DNA of 64,000 nt from Jiella soli (GTDB lineage: Bacteria; Pseudomonadota; Alphaproteobacteria; Rhizobiales; Rhizobiaceae). A model generated the notes under the pieces. That model saw only the letters and a program-made list of their open reading frames with translations, was not told where the DNA came from and made no database searches. Location of the stretch: contig NZ_JAJAVB010000008.1 of assembly GCF_020615385.1 (NCBI RefSeq), positions 1-64,000 on the forward strand, given 5' to 3'. The position numbers were made by a program, and so were the translations under genes. Positions 56,089 to 64,000 of the stretch are shown here, one piece after another (positions within the stretch are counted from its first letter, which is position 1; the number at the start of each line of letters is the position of its first letter).

Positions 56089-56979
56089 ATGAGCGCGGTT
56101 CCATTCGATCAACTCGACGGCGAAATCTGGTACAATGGCGAGTTCCTGCCGTGGAAGGACGCCAAGATCCACGTCCTCACGCACGGCCTGCATTATGCCA
56201 GCGCCGTCTTCGAAGGCGAGCGGGCCTATGGGGGCACGGTGTTCAAGCTGCGCGAGCACACCGAGCGGCTGATCGAGTCCGGCCGGATCCTCGGCTTTAG
56301 GGTGCCCTACACCGCGGACGAGATCGACGCGGCGACCGAGGAACTCCTGGAGCGCCAGGGCTTCACCGACGCCTATGTCCGGCCGATCGCCTTCCGCGGC
56401 TCGGAGATGATGGGCGTCTCGGCGCAGAAGAACCGGATCAACGTCGCCATCGCGATCTGGCAGTGGCCGAGCTATTTCGATCCCGAGCAGAAGATGAAGG
56501 GCATAAGGCTCGACCTCGCCGAATACCGCCGGCCGGACCCGAAGACCGCGCCGTCGAAATCCAAGGCCGCCGGCCTCTACATGATCTGCACGATCTCCAA
56601 GCATGCCGCCGAGGAGAAGGGCTATGCCGACGCGCTGATGCTCGACTGGCGCGGCCAGGTGGCCGAGGCAACCGGCGCCAACGTCTTCTTCGTCAAGGAC
56701 GGCGTCCTTCACACGCCGAAGGCGGACTGCTTCCTCGACGGCATCACGAGGCGCACGGTGATCGATCTCGCGAAACGCCGCGGCATCGAGGTCGTCGAGC
56801 GGGCGATCATGCCGGAGGAACTGTCCGGCTTCTCCGAATGCTTCCTCACCGGCACGGCCGCCGAGGTGACCCCGGTCTCCGAGATCGCCGACTGGCGCTT
56901 CACCCCCGGCGAGATCTCGCAGCGCCTCGTCGAGGACTATGCGCGAGAAGTCCAGCCGAAGCGCATGGCTGCGGAGTAG
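56089..56979 (+). CDS. ilvE: Branched-chain amino acid aminotransferase
   Basis: The 296-residue PLP enzyme transfers amino groups to form Leu, Ile and Val. It has the class IV pattern: LTHGLHYASAVFEGERAY, YVRPIAFRG, the PLP lysine Lys159 in APSKSKAAGLYM, VAEATGANVFFVKDG, DGITRRTVIDLAK and LTGTAAEVTPV. The length is typical. It is divergent from the MarR-led regulatory operon, with about 190 bases between the starts. Confidence 0.93.
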   Translation: MSAVPFDQLDGEIWYNGEFLPWKDAKIHVLTHGLHYASAVFEGERAYGGTVFKLREHTERLIESGRILGFRVPYTADEIDAATEELLERQGFTDAYVRPIAFRGSEMMGVSAQKNRINVAIAIWQWPSYFDPEQKMKGIRLDLAEYRRPDPKTAPSKSKAAGLYMICTISKHAAEEKGYADALMLDWRGQVAEATGANVFFVKDGVLHTPKADCFLDGITRRTVIDLAKRRGIEVVERAIMPEELSGFSECFLTGTAAEVTPVSEIADWRFTPGEISQRLVEDYAREVQPKRMAAE

Positions 56980-57087
56980 GGGGGCGAGCCGCAGTCTCTC
57001 TTCACCGAATGAAACGGGCGTCGTCCGAAGGGGCGGCGCCCGCTCTCATTGCCGCGGGGAAACGCATCATCCGGTTGCCGCGCGGTC

Positions 57088-58011
57088 TCAATGCAGCGTG
57101 CGCGGCAGGGTCTTCGGCGGCACGCCGTCGTCGACGACGTTCTGCCGGTGGAAGATGAAGAGGCCGGCCACGATGATGATGACGGCGCCGACGAGCACCT
57201 GCGGCGTCGGCCAATTGCCGAAGAAGACGAGACCGAACACCGCCGCCCAGAGGAGCAGCGTGTATTGCAGCGGCGCGAGCAGCGAGGCCGGCGCGAGCTT
57301 GACGGAGCGCGTCATCATCAGATGCGCGGCGCAGGAGACGAGCCCGAGGAGGAGCAGCGCGCCGAGTTCGAAGGCGGACGGCGTGATCCATGTCGTCACG
57401 GAAAAGGCCGCGCCGGCGAGCAGCGCGGCAAGCGTCTGCCAGCCGACCAGAACCGCGTCACTCGTGCGGCGGAGGACCCGGGCCAGCACCAGCGTCATGG
57501 CGAAGGAGAGGCTGCCGAGCACCGCGAAGAGCGAAGGCAGCGACAAGGAGGCGCTGGACGGTCGAAGCGCGACCACGACGCCGGCAAAGCCGACGAGGAT
57601 GGCGAGCCAGCGCCGCCAGCCGACCCGTTCGCCGAGAAAGACGTGCGACAGGGCGGCGACGTAGATCGGGCCGGCCATGTAGAAGGTCATCACGTCGGCG
57701 AGCGGCATGTTGACGACCGCGGCATAGAAGAGGCCGGTATCGGCCGTGGCGAAGAACGCGCGCAGCAGCTGCAGTCCCGGCCGCTCCGCCTTGAGAAGCT
57801 TCGCCGTTCCCTGACGGGCGATAAGCGGGCCGAGGATCAGAAAGGCGCCGAGCGAGCGGATCAACAGGACCTGGCCGACCGAAAAGCTCGCGACGAGCCA
57901 TTTGCCCATCGCGTCGTTGAGCGCGAACATGAAGTCGCCGACGAGCATCAGGGTGATGCCGAGGGCAACCGGGCCGAGGACGGGAAGCGGGACGGCAAAA
58001 CGGGCGTTCAT
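57088..58011 (-). CDS. EamA/DMT-family transporter
   Basis: The 307-residue membrane protein has ten hydrophobic segments in two EamA repeats. The first includes DFMFALNDAMGKWLVASF and YMAGPIYVAALSHVFLGERV; the second includes ASLLAPLQYTLLLWAAVFGL and FFGNWPTPQVLVGAVIIIVA. The GER motif after the fourth helix of the first repeat is typical. These exporters move amino acids or metabolites; the substrate is unknown. The gene converges on ilvE, 108 bases away. Confidence 0.9.
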   Translation of the reverse strand: MNARFAVPLPVLGPVALGITLMLVGDFMFALNDAMGKWLVASFSVGQVLLIRSLGAFLILGPLIARQGTAKLLKAERPGLQLLRAFFATADTGLFYAAVVNMPLADVMTFYMAGPIYVAALSHVFLGERVGWRRWLAILVGFAGVVVALRPSSASLSLPSLFAVLGSLSFAMTLVLARVLRRTSDAVLVGWQTLAALLAGAAFSVTTWITPSAFELGALLLLGLVSCAAHLMMTRSVKLAPASLLAPLQYTLLLWAAVFGLVFFGNWPTPQVLVGAVIIIVAGLFIFHRQNVVDDGVPPKTLPRTLH

Positions 58012-58474
58012 CTTCGGGCCTGGAGCAGTCGCACCGATCTCCGCCGGGACCAGAGCCCTTCGCCGGCGGCTGTCGCGGCCGGCCGGCTTCAGTCGGAAGA
58101 CATCGATGCATGACGGGAATTTGCAGAGCGCATTCCCGCGCCGGCGATTCTCGCTTTACGAGGCTTCGCCGGGCTCGGCAACGGAAATTGCCGGCCCCCT
58201 TGCCGCAAGCGGATCTCGCAGCGCGCGCCGGGGGCGTCGACCGGTTACGCGACCGACCATCCGGATCGAAGAAGCCGCAGTTGGCCCATGTCCGAACGAG
58301 GTTTTTTCGCACCGGGCGCGGATCGGGTCTATGCCGCCTGCCGGGCTGGCATGTCGCGGGCCATCCGCTATGAGACGGGCAGTCCTCTTCACGAGACGGG
58401 CACGCCGGTTGGCGGGGGGCGCAGCGTCCCAAGACCTTTCCGCCCCGTCGTCCAGAGTCCTTAAAGGCAGAGCC
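58012..58474. other. Intergenic region without recognised gene
   Basis: This 463-base gap lies between the divergent EamA transporter and spermidine-synthase-like genes. A plus-strand frame is open across it, but its sequence is arginine-rich and shows no conserved motif. It probably contains both promoters; I could not assign boxes. Confidence 0.45.
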
Positions 58475-59152
58475 ATGATCCCTTGGGAACATCTCGACAC
58501 CGGAGAAATCCCCGGAACCTCCGACGAACTGAAGCTCATGCGCCGCGGGTCAGAATATTCGATCATGCTCGGCCAGATCGAACTCATGAACAGCCGGCTC
58601 TCGGGGTCGGAAGAGGCGCTGGCGCGGCTTTCCTGGGAACGGGTCGCCGGGCGCGAGCGCCCGCGCATCCTGATCGGCGGCCTCGGCATGGGCTTTACCC
58701 TGCGCGCCATGCTCGCGGTGGCGGCCCCCGACGCCGAGATCGTCGTCGCCGAACTGGTTCCGGCCGTCGTCGCCTGGGCGCGCGGACCGATGGTGCACAT
58801 CTTCGACGGCAGTCTAGACGACGAGCGGGTGAGGGTGGTCGAGGCGGACGTCGCCGAGGTCATGGATGGCGCTCCCGGCGGCTTCGACGCGATCCTTCTC
58901 GACGTCGACAACGGGCCGGAAGGTCTGACGCGCGAGAGTAACGACGCGCTCTACAGCTTCGTCGGGCTCGGCCATGCCAAGTCGGCGCTGCGGCCGGGCG
59001 GCGTGCTGGCGGTGTGGTCGCAGGGGCCGGACAGCCGCTTCCTCGGCCGGCTGCGCCAGGTCGGCTTCGCGGTCGAGGAGGAACGGGTGAAGGCGCATCG
59101 CGGCAAGCGTGGGGCGCGCCACGTGATCTGGCTGGCGGGGCGGCCCTCCTGA
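58475..59152 (+). CDS. Spermidine-synthase-like methyltransferase-fold protein
   Basis: The 225-residue protein has a Rossmann-type methyltransferase fold with RILIGGLGMGFTLRAML (glycine motif at 67-73), Glu93 at the end of beta-2 (VVAELVPAVV), VVEADVAEVMD and the catalytic-site strand AILLDVDNGPEGL. It lacks the N-terminal beta domain of true spermidine synthases and is shorter, so it may act on another substrate. The ATG at 58475 is preceded by AAAGGCAGAG. Confidence 0.8.
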   Translation: MIPWEHLDTGEIPGTSDELKLMRRGSEYSIMLGQIELMNSRLSGSEEALARLSWERVAGRERPRILIGGLGMGFTLRAMLAVAAPDAEIVVAELVPAVVAWARGPMVHIFDGSLDDERVRVVEADVAEVMDGAPGGFDAILLDVDNGPEGLTRESNDALYSFVGLGHAKSALRPGGVLAVWSQGPDSRFLGRLRQVGFAVEEERVKAHRGKRGARHVIWLAGRPS

Positions 59153-59569
59153 CGCGTCACGTCTGCCGAAGGGTTCCTGGCCCCGTCGAAGCATAGGCAG
59201 ACTTCGCCCCCCGCCCGCGGACTCCGGTGCTGCGATACATGCCGCGAGCGGTGAAGCGATCGCGAAGACCCGGCTTCGCCGATCCGGCGGATAGATGGGG
59301 GCGTCACACCGGCGACCGTGTCGCCGCCGGCAGCACCCCCTCGAGGTCGGGAGGGCAGCGCAAGGTCAAACCGTGCGCGCCGTTCCGATCCGGTCGAGCT
59401 CCGCTGCGAGCCTTCGTCGATTTCATCAAGGAATGCCGATGGTAGGATCGTCGCCGGCGAGGCGGTGCTGCAGGTCCTGACGCGCGTGGCGATCTCGCCA
59501 TGGGGCTGACTTCCGCTGCGTTCAGGCCATGTTCAGAGGGTCGAGCGCGCGCCGGCAAGGGAGGTGGAA
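59153..59569. other. Intergenic region with a possible regulator remnant
   Basis: This 417-base gap precedes the tetronate operon. A short plus-strand frame ends at 59445 with APLRAFVDFIKECRW, which resembles the end of LysR-type regulators. Nothing upstream in the frame supports a complete gene. No clear promoter boxes were found for the operon. Confidence 0.4.
59401..59445 (+). pseudogene. Possible C-terminal remnant of a LysR-type regulator
   Basis: The last 15 residues before TAG at 59443-59445 (APLRAFVDFIKECRW) match the typical LysR ending of an Arg-Ala-Phe-Val-Asp-Phe type. Sugar acid operons are often controlled by such regulators. The match is short and the rest of the gene is missing, so this could be coincidence. 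Confidence 0.2.
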
Positions 59570-60832
59570 ATGCTTTTGGGTTGCATCGGCGACGATTTCA
59601 CCGGCTCGTCCGATCTCGCCAACACGTTGGCGAAGCGCGGCATGCGGGTCGTCCAATACTGCGGGGTCCCCGGCGGAAATGCCGATGCGACCGTCGAGGC
59701 CGGGGTCGTCGCCCTGAAGTCGCGGACGATCCCGGTCGCGGACGCGGTCGCGAAGTCGCTCGACGCTCTCGACTGGCTCGCCGCGCAGGGGTGCCGGCAA
59801 TTCCTCTTCAAATATTGCTCGACCTTCGATTCCACGTCCGAAGGCAATATCGGACCGGTCATCGACGCATTGATGCAGCGCCTCGGCGCTGAGACGACCA
59901 TCGTGTGCCCGGCCTTTCCGGCTGCCGGACGCAGCGTCTATCAGGGCCATCTCTTCGTGAATGACAGGCTCCTCAGCGAAAGCGGCATGGAGAACCACCC
60001 GCTGACGCCGATGCGGGACGCCGATCTGCGCCGCCTGCTTGCCCCGCAGACCCGGCAGGGGGTCGGCCATGTGGCGATGCAGACGGTTCTTGCCGGTCCG
60101 GACGCGATCCGCTCGGCTCTCGGCCGCGAGCAGCAATCCGGGCGGCCCGTCATCGTGGTCGATGCCATCCGCGACGAGGACCTGTTCGCCATCGGAACGG
60201 CGGTTCGCGACCTGGTGCTCGTCACCGGCGGTTCGGGGATCGCGCTCGGCCTGCCGGCCAACCTCCTCGATCCCGACACGCTCGCGGCCCGCCGGACCGA
60301 GTGGTGCGGCGACGGCGGCCTCGCGGCGATCCTCTCCGGCTCGTGCTCGGCGATGACGCGGGCGCAGGTCCGGCGCTACCGGGCGGATCACCCGGCGCTG
60401 GAGATCGAGGCCGCGCGGCTGCTTGCGGGCGACCAGACCGCCGAAACCGTCGCCGACTGGGCCTCGTCGGCGGCATCGAAGGCCGCGCCTCTGATCTATT
60501 CCTCCGCCGATCCCGCGCAGGTGAACGCGGCCCAGACGCGTCACGGCAGGGAGCGGGTCGCGACCGCGATCGAAGGATTCTTCGCCGATCTCGCCCGCAA
60601 GCTGACCGAAGCGGGCGTGACGCGCCTCGTCGTCGCCGGCGGCGAGACCTCGGGCGCCGTTGTCGAAGGGCTCGGGCTCTCGGCGCTTCAGATCGGCCCG
60701 GAGATCGCCCCCGGCGTGCCCGCCGTCAAGGCGAGCGACCGGCCGCTATGGCTCACATTGAAGTCCGGCAATTTCGGAGGCGAGGATTTCTTCGCGGAGG
60801 CGCTGGCGGTTCTCAAGCGGAGGCCGCAATGA
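59570..60832 (+). CDS. otnK: 3-oxo-tetronate kinase
   Basis: The 420-residue DUF1537-family kinase has GCIGDDFTGSSDLANTLAKR, FKYCSTFDSTSEGNIGPV, AFPAAGRSVYQGHLFVND and the C-terminal nucleotide site with LVVAGGETSGAVVEGL and LKSGNFGGEDFF. Family members of this context phosphorylate 3-oxo-tetronates at C4 with ATP. The start ATG at 59570 follows AAGGGAGG; a GTG two codons upstream (59564) overlaps that sequence. Its stop overlaps the otnC ATG as ATGA. It opens a three-gene operon. Confidence 0.9.
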   Translation: MLLGCIGDDFTGSSDLANTLAKRGMRVVQYCGVPGGNADATVEAGVVALKSRTIPVADAVAKSLDALDWLAAQGCRQFLFKYCSTFDSTSEGNIGPVIDALMQRLGAETTIVCPAFPAAGRSVYQGHLFVNDRLLSESGMENHPLTPMRDADLRRLLAPQTRQGVGHVAMQTVLAGPDAIRSALGREQQSGRPVIVVDAIRDEDLFAIGTAVRDLVLVTGGSGIALGLPANLLDPDTLAARRTEWCGDGGLAAILSGSCSAMTRAQVRRYRADHPALEIEAARLLAGDQTAETVADWASSAASKAAPLIYSSADPAQVNAAQTRHGRERVATAIEGFFADLARKLTEAGVTRLVVAGGETSGAVVEGLGLSALQIGPEIAPGVPAVKASDRPLWLTLKSGNFGGEDFFAEALAVLKRRPQ

Positions 60833-61476
60833 GCGAGATGGCGCGGCTGCGCGAGGCGATCGTCGAGTTTGCCCGCTCGCTCTTCGAGCGTGGCCTCACG
60901 CACGGCGCGACCGGCAACATCTCGGTGCGTCTCGAGGACGGCGGCACGCTGGTGACGCCGACCGGCTCCTCCTTCGGCCGTCTCGATCCCGCCCGTTTGA
61001 GCAGGCTCGACGCCGACGGCCGGCTCGTCGAGGGCGACAGGCCGACGAAGGAAGTCTCGCTGCACCGGGCCTTCTACGAGACGCGCTCCACGGCCGGCGC
61101 GGTCGTCCATCTCCATTCGGCGCATTCGGTCGCGCTGTCGACCATGCCGGACGTCGATCCAGACGACATGCTGCCGCCGCTGACGCCCTATGCGATCATG
61201 CAGCTCGGCAAGGTGAAGCTTCTGCCGTTCTTCGTTCCGGGCGATCCGGGCATGGGCGAGGCGATCCGCGGCCTTGCCGGCAAACGCGCGGCGGTCATGC
61301 TCGCAAATCACGGGCCGGTGGTCGCGGGCCGGGATCTGGTCTCGGCCGTCAATGCCGTCGAGGAACTGGAAGCGACCGCGCGGCTGGCGCTCCTGACGCG
61401 CGGTCTGGGGGCCCGGCTCTTGACCGGGGAGGAAATCGGCCGCGTGGTTCGCGCATTCGACGTGGAGTGGGAGTGA
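60829..61476 (+). CDS. otnC: 3-oxo-tetronate 4-phosphate decarboxylase
   Basis: The 215-residue class II aldolase-fold protein has LTHGATGNISVRLEDGGTLV, TPTGSSFGRLDP, KEVSLHRAFYETR, the metal-binding histidines of VVHLHSAHSVAL and ANHGPVVAG. In characterised clusters OtnC decarboxylates 3-oxo-tetronate 4-phosphate to dihydroxyacetone phosphate. It overlaps otnK by four bases and precedes otnI by three, so the assignment rests on both sequence and context. Confidence 0.9.
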   Translation: MSEMARLREAIVEFARSLFERGLTHGATGNISVRLEDGGTLVTPTGSSFGRLDPARLSRLDADGRLVEGDRPTKEVSLHRAFYETRSTAGAVVHLHSAHSVALSTMPDVDPDDMLPPLTPYAIMQLGKVKLLPFFVPGDPGMGEAIRGLAGKRAAVMLANHGPVVAGRDLVSAVNAVEELEATARLALLTRGLGARLLTGEEIGRVVRAFDVEWE

Positions 61477-61479
61477 CAC

Positions 61480-62265
61480 ATGCGGTTTTCCGCCAATCTC
61501 GGCTTTCTCTTTACGGGGATGCCGCTCGCCGAGGCGATCCGGCGGGCCAAGGCAGCTGGGTTCGACGCCGTCGAATGCCACTGGCCCTATGACGAGGACC
61601 GGGATGCCGTCCAGGCGGCGCTCCGCGAGACAGGCCTCCCGATGCTCGGCCTCAACACGCGGAAGGGACCGGGGCCTCAGGATTTCGGGCTGTCCGCCCT
61701 GCCGGGCCGCGAGGACGAGGCGCGCGCCGCGATCGACGAGGCGTTCGACTATGGCGCGGCGATCGGTGCCGGGGCCGTCCACGTCATGGCCGGCCGGACC
61801 AGCGATCCGATGGCAGAAAAAGTGTTCGACGCCAATCTCGCCTATGCCTGCGACCGTGCCCGCGAGGCCGGGATGACCGTGCTGATCGAGCCGCTCAACC
61901 CGCGCGATGCGCCGGGCTATTTCCTGATCGGCCTCGAGAAGGCCGCGGCCACGATCGAGCGCCTCGGCCGGCCGGAACTGAAGATCATGTTCGACTGCTA
62001 TCATCTGCAGATAACCGGCGGCGACCTGATCGAGCGCTTCGCTGCCCATCGCGGCACGATCGGGCACGTGCAGTTCGCCGCCGTTCCGTCGAGAGCGGAG
62101 CCGGACGAGGGGGAGGTCGCCTATGACCGCCTGCTGCCGGCGCTGGAGGCGATCGGCTACGACGCACCGTTCGGCGCCGAGTACAAGCCGCGGGGCGCAA
62201 CCGAAGCCGGTCTTGATTGGATGGCGCATTTTCGCGAGGACAAGACGTCTCGCGGTGCCGTCTGA
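61480..62265 (+). CDS. otnI: 2-oxo-tetronate isomerase (hydroxypyruvate isomerase family)
   Basis: The 261-residue TIM-barrel protein starts MRFSANLGFLFTGMPLAEAI. It carries the isomerase residues Glu in MTVLIEPLNPRDAPGYFL, Asp/His in IMFDCYHLQITGGDL and the final Glu in GAEYKPRGATEAGLDW. OtnI interconverts 2- and 3-oxo-tetronates before phosphorylation by OtnK. It is the last of the co-directional otnKCI genes. Confidence 0.9.
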   Translation: MRFSANLGFLFTGMPLAEAIRRAKAAGFDAVECHWPYDEDRDAVQAALRETGLPMLGLNTRKGPGPQDFGLSALPGREDEARAAIDEAFDYGAAIGAGAVHVMAGRTSDPMAEKVFDANLAYACDRAREAGMTVLIEPLNPRDAPGYFLIGLEKAAATIERLGRPELKIMFDCYHLQITGGDLIERFAAHRGTIGHVQFAAVPSRAEPDEGEVAYDRLLPALEAIGYDAPFGAEYKPRGATEAGLDWMAHFREDKTSRGAV

Positions 62266-62441
62266 CGCGGGCGGTCGGGGCGGAGCGTTCGCGATGGCTG
62301 ATCGCGCGTCGCAAGCCCACAAGGGCAGCGAAGTCCGCGTTCCGTCACGTACCCCCGCAGGGTGGTCTGTTTTGACTCTTGCCGCGGCGCGATAGATGAG
62401 ACGGGACTGCCTTCGAGCGCGAAACCATCAGCGAGCCCGTC

Positions 62442-63083
62442 TTGACCCGTCTCAATGCCCAGATCGTTCCCGTAACCATCTTTGCGCAGAACTGCTGCAT
62501 CCTCTTCGACGAGGACGACAAGCTGGGCGTCGTGGTGGACCCGGGCGGAGACGTCGACCGGATCGTCGAGGCGGTGGAGGCGACGGGGGTCTCGATCGAA
62601 GCCATCTGGCTCACGCACGGCCATATCGACCATGCCGGCGGGGCGATGGACCTCAAGGAGCGGCTCGGGGTGCCGATCCTCGGTCCGCACAAGGCCGATG
62701 CGCCGCTGCTCGCCGCGCTGACCGAGCAGGCGAAGATGTTTCAGGTGACCGGCGCCGTTCGCAACTGCACGCCGGACCGGTTTCTGGAGGAGGGCGAGAC
62801 CGTCTCCTTCGGCTCCCATATCTTCGAAATTCTCCACACGCCCGGCCATGCGCCGGGCCATGTGGTCTTCTTTCACCGCGAGGCGCGGTTTCTGCATGCC
62901 GGCGACGTCCTCTTCTCCGGCTCGATCGGCCGGACCGACCTGCCGGGCGGCGATCATGCGGCGCTAATCGCGTCGATCAAGGAGAAGGTGCTGCCGCTCG
63001 GCGACGATGTCGGCTTCCTCTGCGGCCATGGCCCGGGCGGCCGGCTGGGGGACGAACGCCGCACGAACCCGTTCCTGGTCTGA
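62442..63083 (+). CDS. Glyoxalase II-like metallo-beta-lactamase-fold hydrolase
   Basis: The 213-residue protein starts with TTG at 62442. It has the dinuclear metal motif LTHGHIDHAGG (His59, His61, Asp63, His64), HTPGHAPGHVVFF, the bridging Asp in LHAGDVLFSGSIGRTD and the last His in FLCGHGPGG. It belongs to the YcbL/GloB-like group hydrolysing thioesters; the substrate is unproven. TTG is used because no in-frame ATG or GTG precedes the conserved TRLNAQIVPVTIFAQN. Confidence 0.87.
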   Translation: MTRLNAQIVPVTIFAQNCCILFDEDDKLGVVVDPGGDVDRIVEAVEATGVSIEAIWLTHGHIDHAGGAMDLKERLGVPILGPHKADAPLLAALTEQAKMFQVTGAVRNCTPDRFLEEGETVSFGSHIFEILHTPGHAPGHVVFFHREARFLHAGDVLFSGSIGRTDLPGGDHAALIASIKEKVLPLGDDVGFLCGHGPGGRLGDERRTNPFLV

Positions 63084-63152
63084 GGGTCCGCAGAAAAGGG
63101 GCTGCTGCGCGGCGGCACCAGTCTACCGCCGCCGCTGCGCCTCCTCGTCTTC

Positions 63153-64000
63153 CTACTGGCCCGTGCAGAAACGGAGCGAGCCGTCATCGCTGCCGTAGGT
63201 GCCACGATCGGCGTCGAAGCTCGCATAGTTCCGCTGACACCAGTCGCTCCAGGCCGCGCTCCACGGGATGAGCCGCGGCTCTCTTGCACGCGCCTCGGCT
63301 GCCGCGTCGCTGTTGCGGTCGTAGCCCGATGCGATCCGGATGATCTTCGGCCCGCCGCGGGAGATGATGTCGATGCCGGAGGCGGGGATCGGCCGGCGAT
63401 CGAGGCGCTCGTGCTCGACATCGATGATCCGGGCGCTCGGCCCGGCGATCGACGTGCCGGCGACCCTGCTTGTCGCGGCAGGCACGGTCACGAAGGAGCT
63501 GGAGCCGCCGTCGCCGACATCGAACACCGTGAAGGAGTTGCGCGTGACGGCACGTGTCCGCGGTGTCGGGAGGTCGTGCCAGCCCTGAGCGCGCCCACGA
63601 CGCTCGATGCGGATCTGTCCATTCTCGACACGGCCGAACGAGCCGCCATCCTCCAGGAACTCTTCGTCCTCGCTGGTGGAATGGATGTCCGGACGGGTCG
63701 TCGCCCCTCGGCCGCCCAGGAGACGGGGCGGGCGGTCCGGCAGGACGATGTCGGGCTCTTCTCGGATACTGCCGCCCCCTTCCAGGAAGTCCTGCGGTCC
63801 GCTGTCGACGCCGATTCCGATCCTCGGCTGAACGCGTACGCTTCCGCCGTCGCGCAGGAAGCCCTCGTCTCCGTTAACGGGGCCAATGTCCGGCGTTCCC
63901 GTGATGCTGCCGCCGTTCTGAAGAAAATCTTCGGCGGGCGCGTGCGGTGTGGTCGTCAGGATCGCAATGCCGGCCAGGCCGGCGAGAATCGTCGATCGGT
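63153..64000 (-). CDS. BA14K-like secreted repeat protein (5' end beyond window)
   Basis: The minus-strand frame is open from the stop at 63153 to the window edge, about 282 residues; the start lies just outside. The visible N-terminus STILAGLAGIAILTTTPHAP reads as a signal peptide. Four repeats follow, with consensus DxFLxxGGS(I/V/F): EDFLQNGGSI, EGFLRDGGSV, QDFLEGGGSI and EEFLEDGGSF, each followed by a P-D/R-I segment except the last. The C-terminus WSAAWSDWCQRNYASFDADR plus GTYGSDDGSLRFCTGQ matches the BA14K pattern. Confidence 0.75.
   Translation of the reverse strand, partial: RSTILAGLAGIAILTTTPHAPAEDFLQNGGSITGTPDIGPVNGDEGFLRDGGSVRVQPRIGIGVDSGPQDFLEGGGSIREEPDIVLPDRPPRLLGGRGATTRPDIHSTSEDEEFLEDGGSFGRVENGQIRIERRGRAQGWHDLPTPRTRAVTRNSFTVFDVGDGGSSSFVTVPAATSRVAGTSIAGPSARIIDVEHERLDRRPIPASGIDIISRGGPKIIRIASGYDRNSDAAAEARAREPRLIPWSAAWSDWCQRNYASFDADRGTYGSDDGSLRFCTGQ

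Noticed and set aside
57902-58474. Plus-strand extension upstream of the spermidine-synthase-like start
   Set aside because: The in-frame extension is arginine/proline-rich, overlaps the EamA gene start and has no conserved sequence; ATG 58475 with a good ribosome binding site is preferred.
63902-63935. Regularly spaced repeats at the right edge considered as a CRISPR or DNA repeat
   Set aside because: The similarity is at protein level (DxFLxxGGS) with uneven spacing and diverged codons, so it is a protein repeat, not a CRISPR array.

Overview
The window reads as a chromosomal segment of a GC-rich alphaproteobacterium, most likely order Hyphomicrobiales (Rhizobiales). Evidence: adk between secY and rpsM, an ATP12-type ATP synthase assembly chaperone, rhizobial-length ribosomal proteins (L3, L15, L25 and Pth with C-terminal extensions), a BA14K-type protein and a rhizobial-type extragenic palindrome. 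Family or genus cannot be fixed from sequence reading alone; Aurantimonadaceae-like is only a guess. No tRNA, rRNA, CRISPR array, transposase or phage gene was recognised.

Region 1 (1-15255) is the tuf 3' end followed by the S10-spc-alpha ribosomal superoperon: rpsJ to rpsC, rplP to rplO, secY, adk, rpsM, rpsK, rpoA, rplQ, all on the plus strand. It has a probable internal promoter before rpsM, a clear terminator after rplQ, and GC-rich hairpins in most of its longer intercistronic spacers.

Region 2 (15379-28656) holds housekeeping and envelope genes: an NAD(P)-dependent reductase, a tiny secreted peptide, a Deg-type periplasmic protease with rarA, a BCCT transporter, crcB, an LpxO-like hydroxylase, an epimerase, then a pseudouridine synthase - HAD phosphatase - ATP12 chaperone - pccB series.

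Region 3 (28666-36614) is the most accessory-looking part. It has a small overlapping gene pair resembling an orphan polymorphic toxin domain and its immunity protein, then a minus-strand operon (GMC dehydrogenase, gluconate-dehydrogenase-type subunit 3, internally duplicated membrane protein). Divergent from that operon lie a ThDP enzyme and a mandelate-racemase-type enolase-superfamily enzyme, followed by a DUF29 gene and hairpin repeats. The operon and the divergent pair could form one sugar or polyol acid catabolic module.

Region 4 (36875-48711) is mainly minus strand: ychF, pth-rplY, an outer-membrane barrel protein, a membrane-anchored protein, prs, a Pro/Ala-rich lipoprotein, an M24-fold protein lacking all metal ligands, pgeF, a MidA/NDUFAF7-type methyltransferase and lgt.

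Region 5 (48906-64000) holds a UbiK-like protein, a YbjN-like protein, proC, csaA, a secreted-looking protein with Gly/Asp calcium-binding-type repeats, and a MarR/OmpR/EnvZ-like regulatory trio divergent from a branched-chain aminotransferase. These are followed by an EamA exporter, a spermidine-synthase-like protein, the otnK-otnC-otnI tetronate-phosphate pathway genes, a glyoxalase-II-like hydrolase and, running off the right edge, a repeat-bearing BA14K-like secreted protein.
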